A stretch of DNA of 64,000 nt, taken from NCBI RefSeq assembly GCF_043641665.1, contig NC_092203.1, forward strand, positions 7,238,067-7,302,066, in the 5' to 3' direction. The stretch comes from Enoplosus armatus (taxonomy: Eukaryota; Chordata; Actinopteri; Centrarchiformes; Enoplosidae). The notes beneath the pieces are model-generated. The model was not told the origin of the DNA. It was given only the letters and a program-made list of their open reading frames with translations, and did no database searches. Made by a program: the position numbers and the translations under genes. Shown piece by piece: positions 48,379 to 60,503 of the stretch (position 1 is the stretch's first letter; every line of letters begins with the position of its first letter).

Positions 48379-50159
48379 GAGTCAAGCAGGTGATGACCCT
48401 CATCCATCACCGTCGACACCAAGGAGACCGGAGAGTTGATAACTACACAATAACCTAAAAGAGTGAACTGTCAGGCTGTCAGCTCTGAACAAATCTGCAG
48501 CAAAGCTTTAGAGACAAAATGTGAACACTTCATTTACCTGTTTGTTCAACACTTAAGTGAGAGAACGAGTCTGTCACAATTATAAAGACGGATGTGTGTT
48601 TTTATACCTTTTAAAGTTTACATGTTTTTATATGTTTGTATTTTTTAAATCATTGAATTGTGAACCTAATTATGCTGCACTGACTTGATATATGGAGTGC
48701 TGTGTAAGATTTTCTATGTTTTTTTCTTGATGTTTTTTTCTAATTTGTGTCATCTAATGCACTAAATTATGCCCAAACAAGCAATTCTAGCATGACTGAA
48801 CATAGATAATGTTGTATTTTTCTTTGTTAAAAGAACGTTTTGTAGATTGGGGGAGTCAATGAAAACCTCTGATGATAAAATATGCCAAAGATGTGTATTG
48901 TATATATCTGTAAAGGTGTTTATGAGCTCCATGTGATGGTTTAAAGATTAGAATATGTCTCCAATTTAGCAAAATGTCATTTTTCTATAATCTCTCAGAT
49001 GACACATTCCTGCATTATGACTGTTTTATGAACATGAATGAGAGACTGACTGACTGCACCTATAACTGTGCATGTGTAACACACATGTTGACTGTATATC
49101 ACTGAGACACTCCATTTTAACACTTCATTTTTATTCTTTTAATACTTTTGCCTTTTTCCTTGTTTTGCCAGTGATTTTTGGAAGTTGCTTATTAAAATTG
49201 GTGTTCTCACTGTTACTGCTGCCACTGCTGTTATATCTTCTGCTGCTACTATTAATAACAATGACAACAACAATACTGGATCCATTAAACCCTCATGTTG
49301 TTCATAATTAGATGTAATTTATTCCCAACTGTGTCGCAGTCGCTAAATCCAGGAATATCGAAAATATCTGCCCAACTAATGATATGAACTCATGTCTCCA
49401 TCTGTCACCTGCCAGGTATAAATGTCACCTTTTATTCATTTATTATAATGTCCCTTTAAACCTGCAAACACAAAGATTTGCATCACCTGCATTTTATTAT
49501 TTTTATAAAAAGCATCGTTCAGTGCACTGAGAGGTAGGACAGGTGTGTTAATGATATTTATTTCTCAATGGACGTCTACCCTGACACACAGTGCCTGTGT
49601 GGGTTAGTAGTATTGCTTTAATCCCTATCAAACACTGGATTATTAACCTGTGCATTATGTTCATTGACTTTCTGCACACTTTCTAATGATCTGATCTTTT
49701 AGTTGATATGTTTTTAATAAAATATTCTCTGACATTTTCTACGTATTTGTTTGTTTTCTTAAAATATGATGCTTTAATGCTTTAATAAGCGGTTTCACTT
49801 GTGTACAATGTTTTTGTTGCCCTTGATTATATGTGTAAGAAGTAAAGGTCCTCACATTATGCAGAGAGTGAACAGAAACTTCAAACATTTTATCTTCCTG
49901 TCAGAAAGGCTTTAGACCAGTTTCAAAATGTGATGGAGAAATAAAGTAAATGTTGATTCAAATCATTTGGTCGGTGTATTAAGAGCTTGGACAGCAGTCT
50001 ATAATTCATTTCATTCAAATACCCACATGCTTCTCCCTGATTGGTCCGGATGTACCATGTGCAGATGGCACGTGAGCAACGAGATTACTTTGAAATGACA
50101 GCTTTCACTTTGGCTTGAAGGGGCTCAGTAACTTGGTGATGGTCTCAGGAGGTAGCAAG

Positions 50160-52290
50160 ATGTCTCCCCGTGCCCTCGTGCACTTCTTCTGTGCGTTGGT
50201 GTTTCAAAAAGGTGAGAAAGAGACGAGACTGATTTCATCCAGCTCCTTTCTTCTTCTTGAGCTGGAAGCACGTCTGCGTGACTCCCGTGTATTCTTTGTT
50301 ATTTGTAGTTGCGTTACGTTTTGGCGGTTAATTTTGAAAACACTTTTGCATTGTTTAATGAGCAAATTCATATTTTATAACATATTTTGCAAAGACAAAG
50401 CCGCCTTAACAAATCAGGCTTCATCACTGAGCTTGCGTTGTGATTTAGTGCGATATATATTGAAGTAGTCTAGTCGTTGTATCAACGTCTGCATGTGATC
50501 AACAACTGACTGTCAAATCAAGTAAAGAAAGTACAATTCAAAAACATTTTGACAATATTTATTATCACTCAACATTGAACTCTACACATATATAATACTG
50601 TAGATATGTATAATGTCCTCTCATTAACTAAAAGAAGGGCTGCATTTAAAAATAAAATAGAGAAAATAAATAAGATAGTTTTTGAAAAATTGTGCATCTT
50701 AAAATAAAGTGCTTGATTTTAGAAAAATAAAATAAAGTGTAGCAGCAGCTTGAGTTTCCCTTTTTCTTTGTTAACTGTTCCACATCAACCACAGCAAGTT
50801 CAGCACAGAAGCCAGAAACACTCTCTGAAATCTCTCTGAAACTGATCTCCTGCAGGTCTGACGGCTCTGATAGAGACACAGAGGAGTGTGATGGCAGCAG
50901 TGGGAGAGGAGGCTCGTTTCAGCTGTCAGCTGCTGCAATCTAAAGATGTCCTGCAGGTCACATGGCAGAAACCTTTACCTAAGGGGAAGAAGAATCTCGC
51001 CACCTACAACAAATACTTTGGTCAAACCGTGAATTCTGACTATAGAGATAAAGTGGAGTTTGAAGCTGCTGGACTGCAGAACAGCTCCATAGTTATCATG
51101 AACGTGACGGAGCAGGATGAAGGCTGCTATCAATGTTTGTTTAACACCTACCCTGAAGGTGCTCTCACAGGTACAACCTGCCTCACGCTCTATGGTAAGA
51201 CCCTGTCTGCATTATGAAAGACATTTCAATAATGCTCACCACTGAAAGCATTTAATTCATGTGATATATTTGTGTCTTCTGTGCAGAGCTGCATGAACCC
51301 ACTCTACACGTCAGAGGATCGGACTCTCCTGAAGAGGCACTCGTGTCCTGCTCGGCCACAGGTCGACCTGCTCCCACAGTAACATTAAGTGTCCTGCGAC
51401 GCGACGTCCACTTCTCTAACTACAGCTCTGTCAGTGTCACCAACACCGACGGTACAGTCGCTGTCACCACGACAGCTGTGCTGCCTCGTCCCCATGGCAA
51501 CAGCACACAGGTTGGATGTGCAGTGCGAGTGCTCTCCGGTCCTCAGAAAGACGTGTTCACGATGATCCCTGAGGTCAAACAGCCTCGTGCTGACGGTGAG
51601 AAACACTTCCAGAGCTGCACGTTTAGAGATGAATACTTTATGATTCTGATGTTTGGTTTCTTTTTCCAGGTTTTCATGAAGAATCTGGATCTGAGGACGA
51701 TAGTCAGAGTGAGTTCATGTTTAAATGAATTCTCATTTGATCTGTTGTTGCTTTATAATTGTTGAGTGCAAAATATCAACTATTTTTTCCCTTTTTCTCA
51801 AAGATATGACTCTGATCATCGTATCAGTCATAGTGGTGATGGTGGTCTGTTGTGCTGCAGCAGTCATGGTCCATCGTCGACAAAAAATTCCGAGCAGGTA
51901 CTTCTTTCAGTCACTATCTGTGTTGTTATAATATGTGTGAGAGTTGGTAAATGTTCGTCCACCTCTGACTGTTGTCGCGTCCTTCAGTCTGTCACACAGG
52001 GACCCTGAGGAGATCAAGACACCACAGAAAACAATCAAACCCACTCATGAGTAAGACCATTTAGTCATTTTTTACTTGTGCATATTTATTTTTTGTTGCT
52101 TCTGACTAATGAAATTGACTGATGTCTTGTTTTCATGGGAAGGAGCAAAACACCATTTTTGCAAATCAAGCCAGAGAACGAACAGGTTCGGCAACGGATG
52201 TCTACTGGGAAAAAAGAAGGAAGCCACAACCTGAAAGCATCTTCTCCGACAGGAAAGTGTCAGCGAAAGCTATTTAGTAACTCAGAATAA
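50160..52290 (+). CDS. CD200/OX-2-like protein G: chimeric paralogue with a different leader and tail
   Basis: Seven coding exons in frame: 50160-50211, 50856-51194, 51287-51595, 51670-51708, 51804-51897, 51988-52050, 52143-52290; 347 residues. The leader (MSPRALVHFFCALVFQK) is related to but different from that of E/F, and the first intron is 644 bases against 139. From a few bases before the V exon to the first bases of the exon after the TM, the sequence is almost identical to E, introns included; outside that block it is unrelated. The V domain differs from E in 11 of 31 residues around KPLPKGKKNL, GQTVNSDYRDKVEF, and nowhere else. C2, stalk and TM follow E, with one residue fewer in the Val/Cys-rich TM. 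The tail is about 85 residues, basic, without tyrosine (ending KLFSNSE). Poly(A) signal at 52951-52956. Confidence 0.85.
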
Positions 52291-52950
52291 CCCACAAGAC
52301 AGTGGTGCCAAACCAAGACGGCTGTGTGAGAGTCATCTTTCAATACAACACAGAGAACATGGATAATAAGAGCATAAAGATTCATGTACACAGCAGATTT
52401 GATTTTAATGTTTTACACTTTTTAGTATATTTTGATCGTTATTTTTATATGTTTGTGTTTAACCCACCATACAGCAATGAGAAGTAATACACATAGCATG
52501 TATACATTTAACATATAAAAAAGACAAGTTTGCACTGTTAAGAGAATATACACAAAGAAAAAGAAAAAACAGACACAACACCAACAATAACAGTTGCTAA
52601 AATAATCCCATTCACTGCCAGTGCCAATGTCCTGTTTGAGTATTTAAGTGAATATCTGATCTTCTCAGGTTTTAAGCAGGACATTATGTCTGTTAACCAC
52701 TGCATATGAGTGGACGGGGCAGTGTCCCTCCACCTAAGCAAAATTGCTCGACGAGCCAGAAAGACGGTGGTTTTACACCAATTCACTATTTCATCCAGAT
52801 AAAACGTCTTTTTCTTTGTACGTGTTTGTTAATTCGTTTTTCTTTTCTCTTTCAATATGCTGCTTCTTCTTTTTGCATTTTTTATATAAACTGGGGGGGG
52901 GGCTGAATGTGAATAATGAATGAATCCTGTGTTACGATGTATTGTGTTTT

Positions 52951-52956
52951 AATAAA
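52951..52956 (+). terminator. Polyadenylation signal AATAAA of gene G
   Basis: Hexamer about 660 bases after the stop codon of gene G. Confidence 0.5.
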
Positions 52957-55027
52957 ATACAGTTTTCCAAATCCTTCCTGTGACATGTTTAGAGCACAAA
53001 ATGCAGTTTTCAGTTAGTATTTGAAGGTTTTTGAGGCTGAGGAGCTGTGACTTATTAAAGACCTTTATATGGCGTGTATTGTCAGCAGTGCTGCAGGTGC
53101 ACAACATGGCCACTGGAGGTCCTCTGCTCACTGACGGAAGAGGAGGTGAGGTGGTTTTGAGGGGAGGGGGGGCAGCAGGAGCTCAGTGCAGTCTAAAGTA
53201 TGAAGTTCGGATCATCGTGCTCCAGTTCTTCATCACCTGTAGCTCAGGGAGCCTCTCCAGCACCGGGAGCTGGTCTGTCTGTGGTGGACCTTCATCTGTC
53301 GGCGGGTGAGTGGGATTCATTCTCAAACACGATTTTAGTTCGCAAAATTAATTTGGAATAATTTAAGGTTTTAGCAGTTGTTGACTTTCTTATCCAGGAA
53401 TGTCAACTCACTTAAATTAGTTTGTCTAACTTTTTGTGGTGAAACTCTTCAGGCTGTAAAACGAGACCGATTCAGGAAGATATGGATGTTTTTACTGAAA
53501 ATAACATTTAACTTTTTATGAACTTATGTATCTGTATCATTGACCTCAACTAAATACGTTCACTATTTATTTTTGGGTGGAATTGTGTTACTTTGTCGTA
53601 TCTGTGTGTATTTTGTATCTATTTTTATGATTTTCATGTGGTGAACTTGACAAGAGAAAGATTTACATCCACAAAATTGACCTAATTATGTAAAAAAAAG
53701 AAGAAAAAAAAAAGCCTTTTCTCTCCTGCTTTTAAACAACATAAATGTGGGAAAGGTGCTCAGTTTTATGCCATTTCTTTTCACAGCAATCTGTTTAAGA
53801 AATCTCACATAACATCTGTCTTCTGGGACTGAACCAGCTGCAAATGTTCACTGCACATCTGGATGTAGAGGCGATTTTTAGGATTGAAGGTTGCCCGCCT
53901 GGTTTCAGTCCCTCTCCTGGTGACCATGAAACACTCAGCTCTCCTGAATAAGTTCAGTCAGGAGACATATGTGACACTTACTGTCCCTGAAGCTAACAAC
54001 ACTCTGCTCGGTTACATTCGGTCACATCTGCTGGAGTTTCACATTAAAAGCTGATTGATCTGATTAGTTGTGGCCATTATAACGGCCCACTGTCAGACAT
54101 CAGAGGGTGTTTTTGTTGTAGAAAAGTGATTTAAGCCCAACAGGAGCAGGCTGCATGTTTGAAGCCAGATGGTTTGGCACCATAAAAGAGCAAATAACGC
54201 CCATAAAGCTCCGAGGTCTGGACCTGGTGTGTCTTGTGGTTTCTCTTACCCAGCAAGTCCACTTCACTCCACTTGAGTCTGATCAAAAGGCTGGTTCATG
54301 CCTGATCCCTGCTGTTTCCACCTTTTTCTAGGATATACAGAGGTGACACACACACACACACACACACACCCTCGTGCATCATCATCTGACCACTAATTAG
54401 TTTGAGGTTGGACTTCCAGTATCGATTTTGAAATCTCAGAGTTTCATTGTCTAGACATCAAAGTGGCAGCTTGCCTTGCTGCCTGATGATTATGGGTTTA
54501 CTGGTGCACGCTGTGGATTAACATGTGTGATCATTACACCCCAGGTGACGCTTCTTGAATCAGCAGCTGTTGTTGTTGATGCTTACACACTGTATTACCA
54601 TGGCAACGACTTTTAAAGTGGCTCTTAAGAAGTTTAGTTGTGTTTTTTCCTTCACTGGCGTGCAGAGAGTGGACTCTCTGACGATGCTGAGACGATGCTG
54701 TCATTGCTAATGTCACCCTCTGGCTTCACGTTGCAGCAGACAGCGTGCCAGTAAGATGCAGCTACAACTGTGTTGACCAACAGCAGCTCAACAAGTCACA
54801 ACACTGGACAGCTGACAGGGGTACATCTGCACCACAGCCTCTCCGTTCACTCTTGTTTCTCTGCTAATTCAACCTCTCTTTCTTTTTTTAAAAGTTTCAT
54901 AGCCACAAGCTAGTTTGAGGTTCAGGTCGTGGTTGTTTCGGCTCTCTGATGGTGTTGGTGTTTGCAGCTGCAGCCTGGATGTGATACTGGGTCAGCGTGT
55001 GAGTTGGTAACCCAGCCTGAGTGTGCG
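52957..55027. other. Region between genes G and H, possible 5' UTR exon of H
   Basis: No gene supported. A GC-richer segment at about 53070-53305 ends at a good donor (GGCGG/GTGAGT), and TGTTTGCAG at about 54968 is a plausible acceptor before the signal-peptide exon of H, so the leader of H may be spliced from there. It also contains a (CA)n run at 54348-54370. Confidence 0.35.
54348..54370. repeat. (CA)n microsatellite
   Basis: Uninterrupted CA run of about 11 units. Confidence 0.85.
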
Positions 55028-58000
55028 ATGTGTGGACCTGCCCTGCAACTGTGCCTGCTGCTCTGGATAGCAGGAACAACTGTTTCCAGGACGCAAGGTA
55101 CGTTGTCAAATTGAGTTTGACTCAGACTTTTAAGTTTAGTCGCAATCAAAGTTGTGTAAGCCTCCGAAAGGCAGGCAGAGGTAACTGTTAACCATATACA
55201 AAGTTCAGTTTCATTGGTTCTGAGAGCTGTGCTGTTTGTATTCGTTTTGGCAGTGATAGAAAGTAACTAATTACATTTACTTAAGCAAACTTAACAATAC
55301 TTGACAATTTCCATTTTCTGCTACTTTAAACTTACTTATACTGAGAATATTGTTGTTGTTTTTACTCCACTATGTTTATCTGATGGGGATTTGACAAGAA
55401 CTTACTTTAAAAAAAGCATTGTTAAAGTTTAAACCAGTTGGCTCTAGGTGGGGCTCTGGTTCGGATGTGTATACAGTAGGTTGTTAGCAGCTCCACAAAA
55501 GAGACAATTCACCTCTGAACTTCCCAGATGGTTTAATTTAGATACGTGTTCAGTGAAAAGTCAAGTTATCAAATATTTCATATAAAAGAGAGCATAGAGA
55601 TTCGAAGTGAAGTCTGTCTTTCCTCATTAATTATCTCAAGAGCGCTTAGATTTATCCTGTGACCCCTTGGAGGGGCCCGACCCCTAGATTGGGAACCACA
55701 GGACTAAAGTAACTGTATATAAAGCAGTTAAAATGTCACATTTTTGGCTGCTTGAAATTCAAATGTACCATCTGACCTCAGGTGAGGTCATAGCTCCTGC
55801 CAGTCTGAACGCTGAGGCCGGTCGTCCCCTGCTGCTGGGCTGCAACGTCACCACGGCAACGGGCGACACCGTCCGGCAAGTGCGCTGGCTCGACCGGCAC
55901 AACAAGATCCTCCTGGCGTACGAGCAGAGCGCCCCCGTCCGCATCAGCCATCAGGAGCCCAACGTGCAGCTCACCGCCTCCCACAACGACGCCAGCTACA
56001 TCACCATCAAGAGGGTGCGGCCTGACGACGAGGGCTGCTACCGCTGCATCTTTGACGTTTTCCCCACGGGCCTGCAGGAAGGCGGGACGTGCGTCAGTGT
56101 CACTGGTCAGTCTGAGCTCCAAATCTCTAAAAACTACTTCCACCACCAGAGAGGTTTGTGCCAGGAATCTGTGCAAATACTGGCCAGACAACTTGATTTA
56201 TATTTTTAATAATATGTTCCAACGTGACAAATCAGGTTTTGTGTTTGTTTTGGGATTTTGGTTCCTAGCTTCTGTTCCAGTGCTGCAGCTCACACCTAAC
56301 ATTTAAACTTTTGTTCTTTTTGTTTATTTGTAGAAGTTGTGTAGTCTCTGCTCATGTCCTGATTAGGGTCACAGAGAGTGTTTGTTTTTCTCACTAGACC
56401 TCTTATGAAACAGGAGGAAGTCGGCTGAACTGGCAGACCAGCAGGGGAGAAAGAAAGCCCACCCACCCAGCCAGCCCTGACACTTCCTGTTGTTACTATT
56501 AAACGTGTGCATACACATTTTTATTGCTCCCAGACTCCTCCTGCACACAAGCAGCAGCCCTGTAAAGTTTCCATTGTACATTTTGATGCCAGCAGAAATA
56601 GATCCACATCACATATTGTATCATCTTCATTTTCTTGATATTGAAAACTAATAACGGCAGTATTTTCTTTGTTCCAGGTAAAGTGCACCTGGAGGGCAAC
56701 AAGACGGCCGTGAGCGGGAAGCCGGCTACCCTGTCCTGCTGGTACAGCCTCCCCGAGAGGGTGCACCAGGTGCTGTGGAGGAAGACGGCCGAGCAGGGCG
56801 ACACCACCACCGTGGCCTCCTACGCCAAGCGCGGCCACCGGAGCATAGCGGAGCAGTTCCGGGGTAGGGTGAGCTTGAGCCTAACCCTGGGCGACACCCA
56901 ACTGACCTTCCAGGCGGTCAGGACGGAGGACGAGGCCTGCTACACTTGCGAGTTCCACACATACCCAGACGGCACCAAAAGCGCCGCCGCCTGCCTCTCT
57001 GTTTATGGTGAGTTCATTGTAACTCACAATGAAATGTCTCTGCAGTTATTGTGTTTTCTTGTGCACTATTTCTGTAAAACTTTTTTAGCCCAGATACTTT
57101 CTTCATTCTCTCAGCTCCTCCAAAGCCTTTTAAATTGACTTTGTCATGTAAAATTGGTGGAGCCCCTTTATCCTTCTCTTGGTAGTAGACGCACCCGTGA
57201 ATTATCACGTTTGATGAAGCTATTTTGGAAGTAGCCACTTATGAGCAACGTTAGGTATTTCCAGATATTGTTCTAAACAAGTCAGATGAAGATGTTTCCG
57301 TTCGTTCCACTACTCCTCGCTGTCATTTACGGGAGAAAAAATGACGCTGCCAGGTAGTTAAATGATATGTTGCGGTCTCTGAACTCTGGCTTCCCCCAAA
57401 CTGATGATGATAGCCACATGAGAAGGGCTAACAAAGACAAAGCTTACCAAAGCTTTTCCAGGTGAAATTTGGACTTTTGAAACTTTGTTCCACTTGTGAA
57501 AAGACAAATTATTATTATGTTATTATTAACATTGATATTTATGGGGATACCACAGCATTTATAGCTAGTTTGCAGTGGCTGTCTCTAGATCGGCCTTTAT
57601 ACAAATACACAAAAGTCAACAAGAAAATAGAGACAGAACAGTAGTCTGTATTAAGTTGTATTTTCTTAAACTATAGGGAACATCAACACTGTGCACCTTG
57701 TGTGATTATTTTCCAAATGATCTTGACACATATTGTACTGGAGATATTCTGTAGCCTGAGAGGAAATGTGTGCTTGTGTGTGTGCAGCCCAGGAAAAGCT
57801 CAGGAAAGGGAAGCGCTGTGTATAAATAAACCACAGGCAGCCCCGAGGTGAGAGTTACTCTAGTCATTAAACTTCTGTTCTGACCTGCTTTGGTGACGGC
57901 ACTTTGTGTCCGACTCTTGACCTCGTCCTCTTTTTCCCCCTCAATGTACCAGAGAGGTGTAAACCACAATGTTAAAAAGACAAGAGTGTAACCTCTCTTG

Positions 58001-59652
58001 GACTTTTAGAAGTCGTGAGCAAACGTTCCAGGAGTGTGAGTGGCTGTTGGTCTTCCTCCATGTGTGTGTGATAATGTTGACAGAGGGAGGGGTGTCACTG
58101 AGGGAAAAGGGGTGATTAATTTGGGAGAAAGCCCAGGGGATGAGTGGCTCACTGTTTCCCCAGACACAAGGCCCTCAGTGTGCTAAACAAGCTTTGTCTA
58201 AACTGACGGCACCAGAGATCCAGACAAACACAAACCACAGAGTTAGTAAAAGCTGCTTTGCCTCTGTTTTCTGCCGGCCTGTCGGGGGACAACTTGTGTC
58301 ATTGTGTCCCCGGGGCTTGGAGATTGACAGGCGATGTGCTCTGTCTCTCCACCTCCATTATGAAGGCAGAGGAACAAACCTCTGCTTTCTGTTGTCTGTG
58401 ATTGGCAGGCTCAGACAAAATGCAAAACAGCTGCAAGTATCACAAGAAAAAACACTGTATGATGAAAATGACCCTAAAACTAAATGGCCTGAAAAGTGTT
58501 GCTCAAAACTAAAAGTAACATTTACTCATAATAAACACAATCTTTCTCCCACCAGTTTTACCCAAACCAGAGGTGAGCCACGTGACCTCGTCCTCAGGCG
58601 TCACTGAGGCAAACTGCACCGCCCAGGCCCGACCCGCAGCAGAGATCATGTGGAACGTCGGCGGGGACAACCGAACGCTCGGGCCGCCCATTTCCTCTGC
58701 CTACGATCAGGGCGACGGCACGACGATAGTGACGAGCACGCTGTTCTTCCAATCGGGGCTGCTCAGTGACCTGTCCGTCAAGTGCATCGTGCACCACCAG
58801 GGTCTTGAGAAGCCCCTCGTGGTGTCCCTCAACACAAACGGTGAGGAGCTCGTAAATCCTCTTCTAAATGGGGTTTTTCCAGATTGTTGTCAGCTTTATT
58901 GATCCTCCCAGGGGAGATGAGGTGCACAAGAATCAGGCCAGAAGCAAACGTACCCACCAGTTCTGTCTTAAAATGTGTAAAAAACAGTTCTACTCCCCAT
59001 CCCTGGCTGCTGAGGTGCAGTTAAAAGAAGGCTTTTGTTTGCCACATGTGTGTATTCTCAGCTATTTTAGTCACGGGTAATTATGGCGGCTTTGATGGGG
59101 TCCTGAATCCTGTAATGTCGCAGCGTACGAGAAGGATTATTTTTCTTTTCATTCTGGTACCACATCACCTAGCATGTTTGGTCCAGATGTTGTACATTAT
59201 ACAGGTTGTAATTTGAAAACATAAACAGTGCTTTGGAGTGAGGGTGTGTGTGTTTGTGTGCTGCAGTGGGTCCAGCCATGGTCATCCTCCTCTCGGTGTG
59301 CGGCGTGGCAGCCGTCCTCCTCCTGTGTCTGTGTGTGTGTCTCTGCAAGTGCTTCATCTGCACTGACGGTGAGTCCCCACATTCACTCGTCTTCAGTGAC
59401 TTCAGTGACAAAAATGTTGAGGTGTCATTTGATTACAATTTGATTAAATCCACCTGAAACAGAAACCAGTCCTGGTGAAGCACCAGTGTTTGCAGCAACA
59501 AGGTCATGCCTGTTCTCTAGCGGTTTTCCAGAGGAATTCTGGGAAATGCACGGGGATGGTTGCAAAAGAGTAAATTATAGCATGTCATCAAAAATGCTGT
59601 ACCTCATGTTATGTGAGCGGATTTCCCCTCGCCAGATTTAATCGCCCAGTAG
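55028..59652 (+). CDS. CD200-like protein H: two V domains, C2 domain, TM, very short tail
   Basis: Exons in frame: 55028-55097, 55782-56105, 56678-57007, 58556-58840, 59267-59368, 59636-59652; 375 residues. Signal peptide MCGPALQLCLLLWIAGTTVS. V1 has LLLGCNVTTATG, VRQVRWLDR and the F strand DEGCYRCIFDVFPTG. V2 has TLSCWYSLPERVHQVLWRK and DEACYTCEFHTYPDG. Both follow the CD200 V pattern, so one V exon was duplicated. The C2 domain is VTEANCTAQARPAAEIMWNV. TM: AMVILLSVCGVAAVLLLCLC, followed by a Cys-rich segment CVCLCKCFICTD. Internal introns are all phase 1. The last exon is the least certain: acceptor CCCCTCGCCAG gives tail DLIAQ and a TAG stop; a later acceptor (59649) would give VAQENVGEESE. 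The Ig exons are much more GC-rich than genes D-G and their own introns. Confidence 0.8.
55258..55385 (-). repeat. Fragment of the AAGTACTTAAGTAAA-type fish repeat in intron 1 of gene H
   Basis: AGAAAGTAACTAATTACATT followed by TTACTTAAGC, then TTTCCATTTTCTGCTACTTT and TTTTTACTCCACTATGTTTA. Reverse orientation relative to 39274-39752. Confidence 0.55.
58889..58925 (-). repeat. LINE-tail-like fragment in an intron of gene H
   Basis: The minus strand reads CCTGGGAGGATCAATAAAGC, matching the fish LINE 3'-tail motif also seen (plus strand) at 3719-3770. No LINE coding sequence is next to it. Confidence 0.45.
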
Positions 59653-60503
59653 CTCAGGAAAACGTGGGTGAAGAAAGTGAATAAGAAGCATTTTGAGCAA
59701 TTCCTAATGTTGATCCGAACTGCTTCTGAATCCAGAAGGCTGAGGTTTTTGGAGGGACTGTGTAACTGTATGAATGAGAAGCAGAGCCATAGAAATGAGC
59801 AACAACATCTGATAAAACAGGCTGAGCGTTTTAAGATAATTCAGTCTACTTTCCTACAGGATCTCTATCATGAGAGAAAGACACTCACACTGATATGCAG
59901 CGCAAAGTTTATCTTGTGGCCTGTTGTGCTGGCCAAGTTTGGAGTGCCTCTTGTCATTGTAGTGATTAACATTTCTTCTGGTTACATGGACAGAAAACAT
60001 CCTGGGAGCTCTGACAAGCCAACCTCAGAGAGCTTGAGCAAAGTCTTCTGTGAAAAGTTGTACTTAAAGCTGCTGTTTTTATACGATGGATCACGTGACT
60101 CTGTGATAACCCCACAGAGAATTATCACCCGACTCAGCAGTTCTCTTATGGAGCATTTCAGCGACTTTCAGCTCATTGTTTTGGTTTTCCAACCGGCAAC
60201 TTTATTGTTTTGGTTCACTCTCATCAGCATCATTTCCTGGCGCATAATTTCTCAGAAAGCTATAAAAAGTTGTACGCTACAGTGGTGCCCAACAGCCGAC
60301 TGTAGGCTGGGTCTGTCAGGGTCTGAGACAGTCAATATGCTACAGTGGAAACAAAAATTGGTGAGTTCTCTTTGGCAATATGAGGCTATTGCATAAAAAA
60401 ACACAATATTCTCTGTTTTAACATTTTTTTCCAGAGAAATAAGGAAGACTTGGGAAATTCAGCAGCTTCAAGAAGTGAATATGGCGTAGGTGCATGTTGG
60501 TAA
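59653..60503 (+). CDS. Unknown ORF in frame behind the stop of gene H, with one intron
   Basis: I do not recognise this with confidence. The frame stays open for 247 codons from 59653, directly after the TAG (59650-59652) that ends gene H in the same frame. A strong donor (TTG/GTGAGT, 60361) and acceptor (TTTTTTTCCAG, 60434) remove 74 bases and continue in phase 0 into RNKEDLGNSAASRSEYG, ending at TAA 60501-60503. The first part (FEQFLMLIRTASESRRLRFL, then EGLCNCMNEKQSHRNEQQHL) resembles, from memory, the RIH-type segment of IP3/ryanodine receptors (xxFLxxLCxCMNxxxxxxQxxLI). The middle has two hydrophobic stretches (FILWPVVLAKFGVPLVIVVI and FQLIVLVFQPATLLFWFTLI). It may be a gene fragment, a readthrough tail or a relic. 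Internal start candidate ATG 59707. Confidence 0.3.

Noticed and set aside
50115..50468. 117-codon ORF over the leader exon of G
   Set aside because: It runs in another frame through the leader exon and into the intron; the spliced leader in the frame of ATG 50160 fits the signal peptide and phase.
58140..58607. 155-codon ORF before the C2 exon of H
   Set aside because: Intronic. It enters the C2 exon in the wrong frame, while the frame giving a C2 domain starts at a good acceptor (58556).
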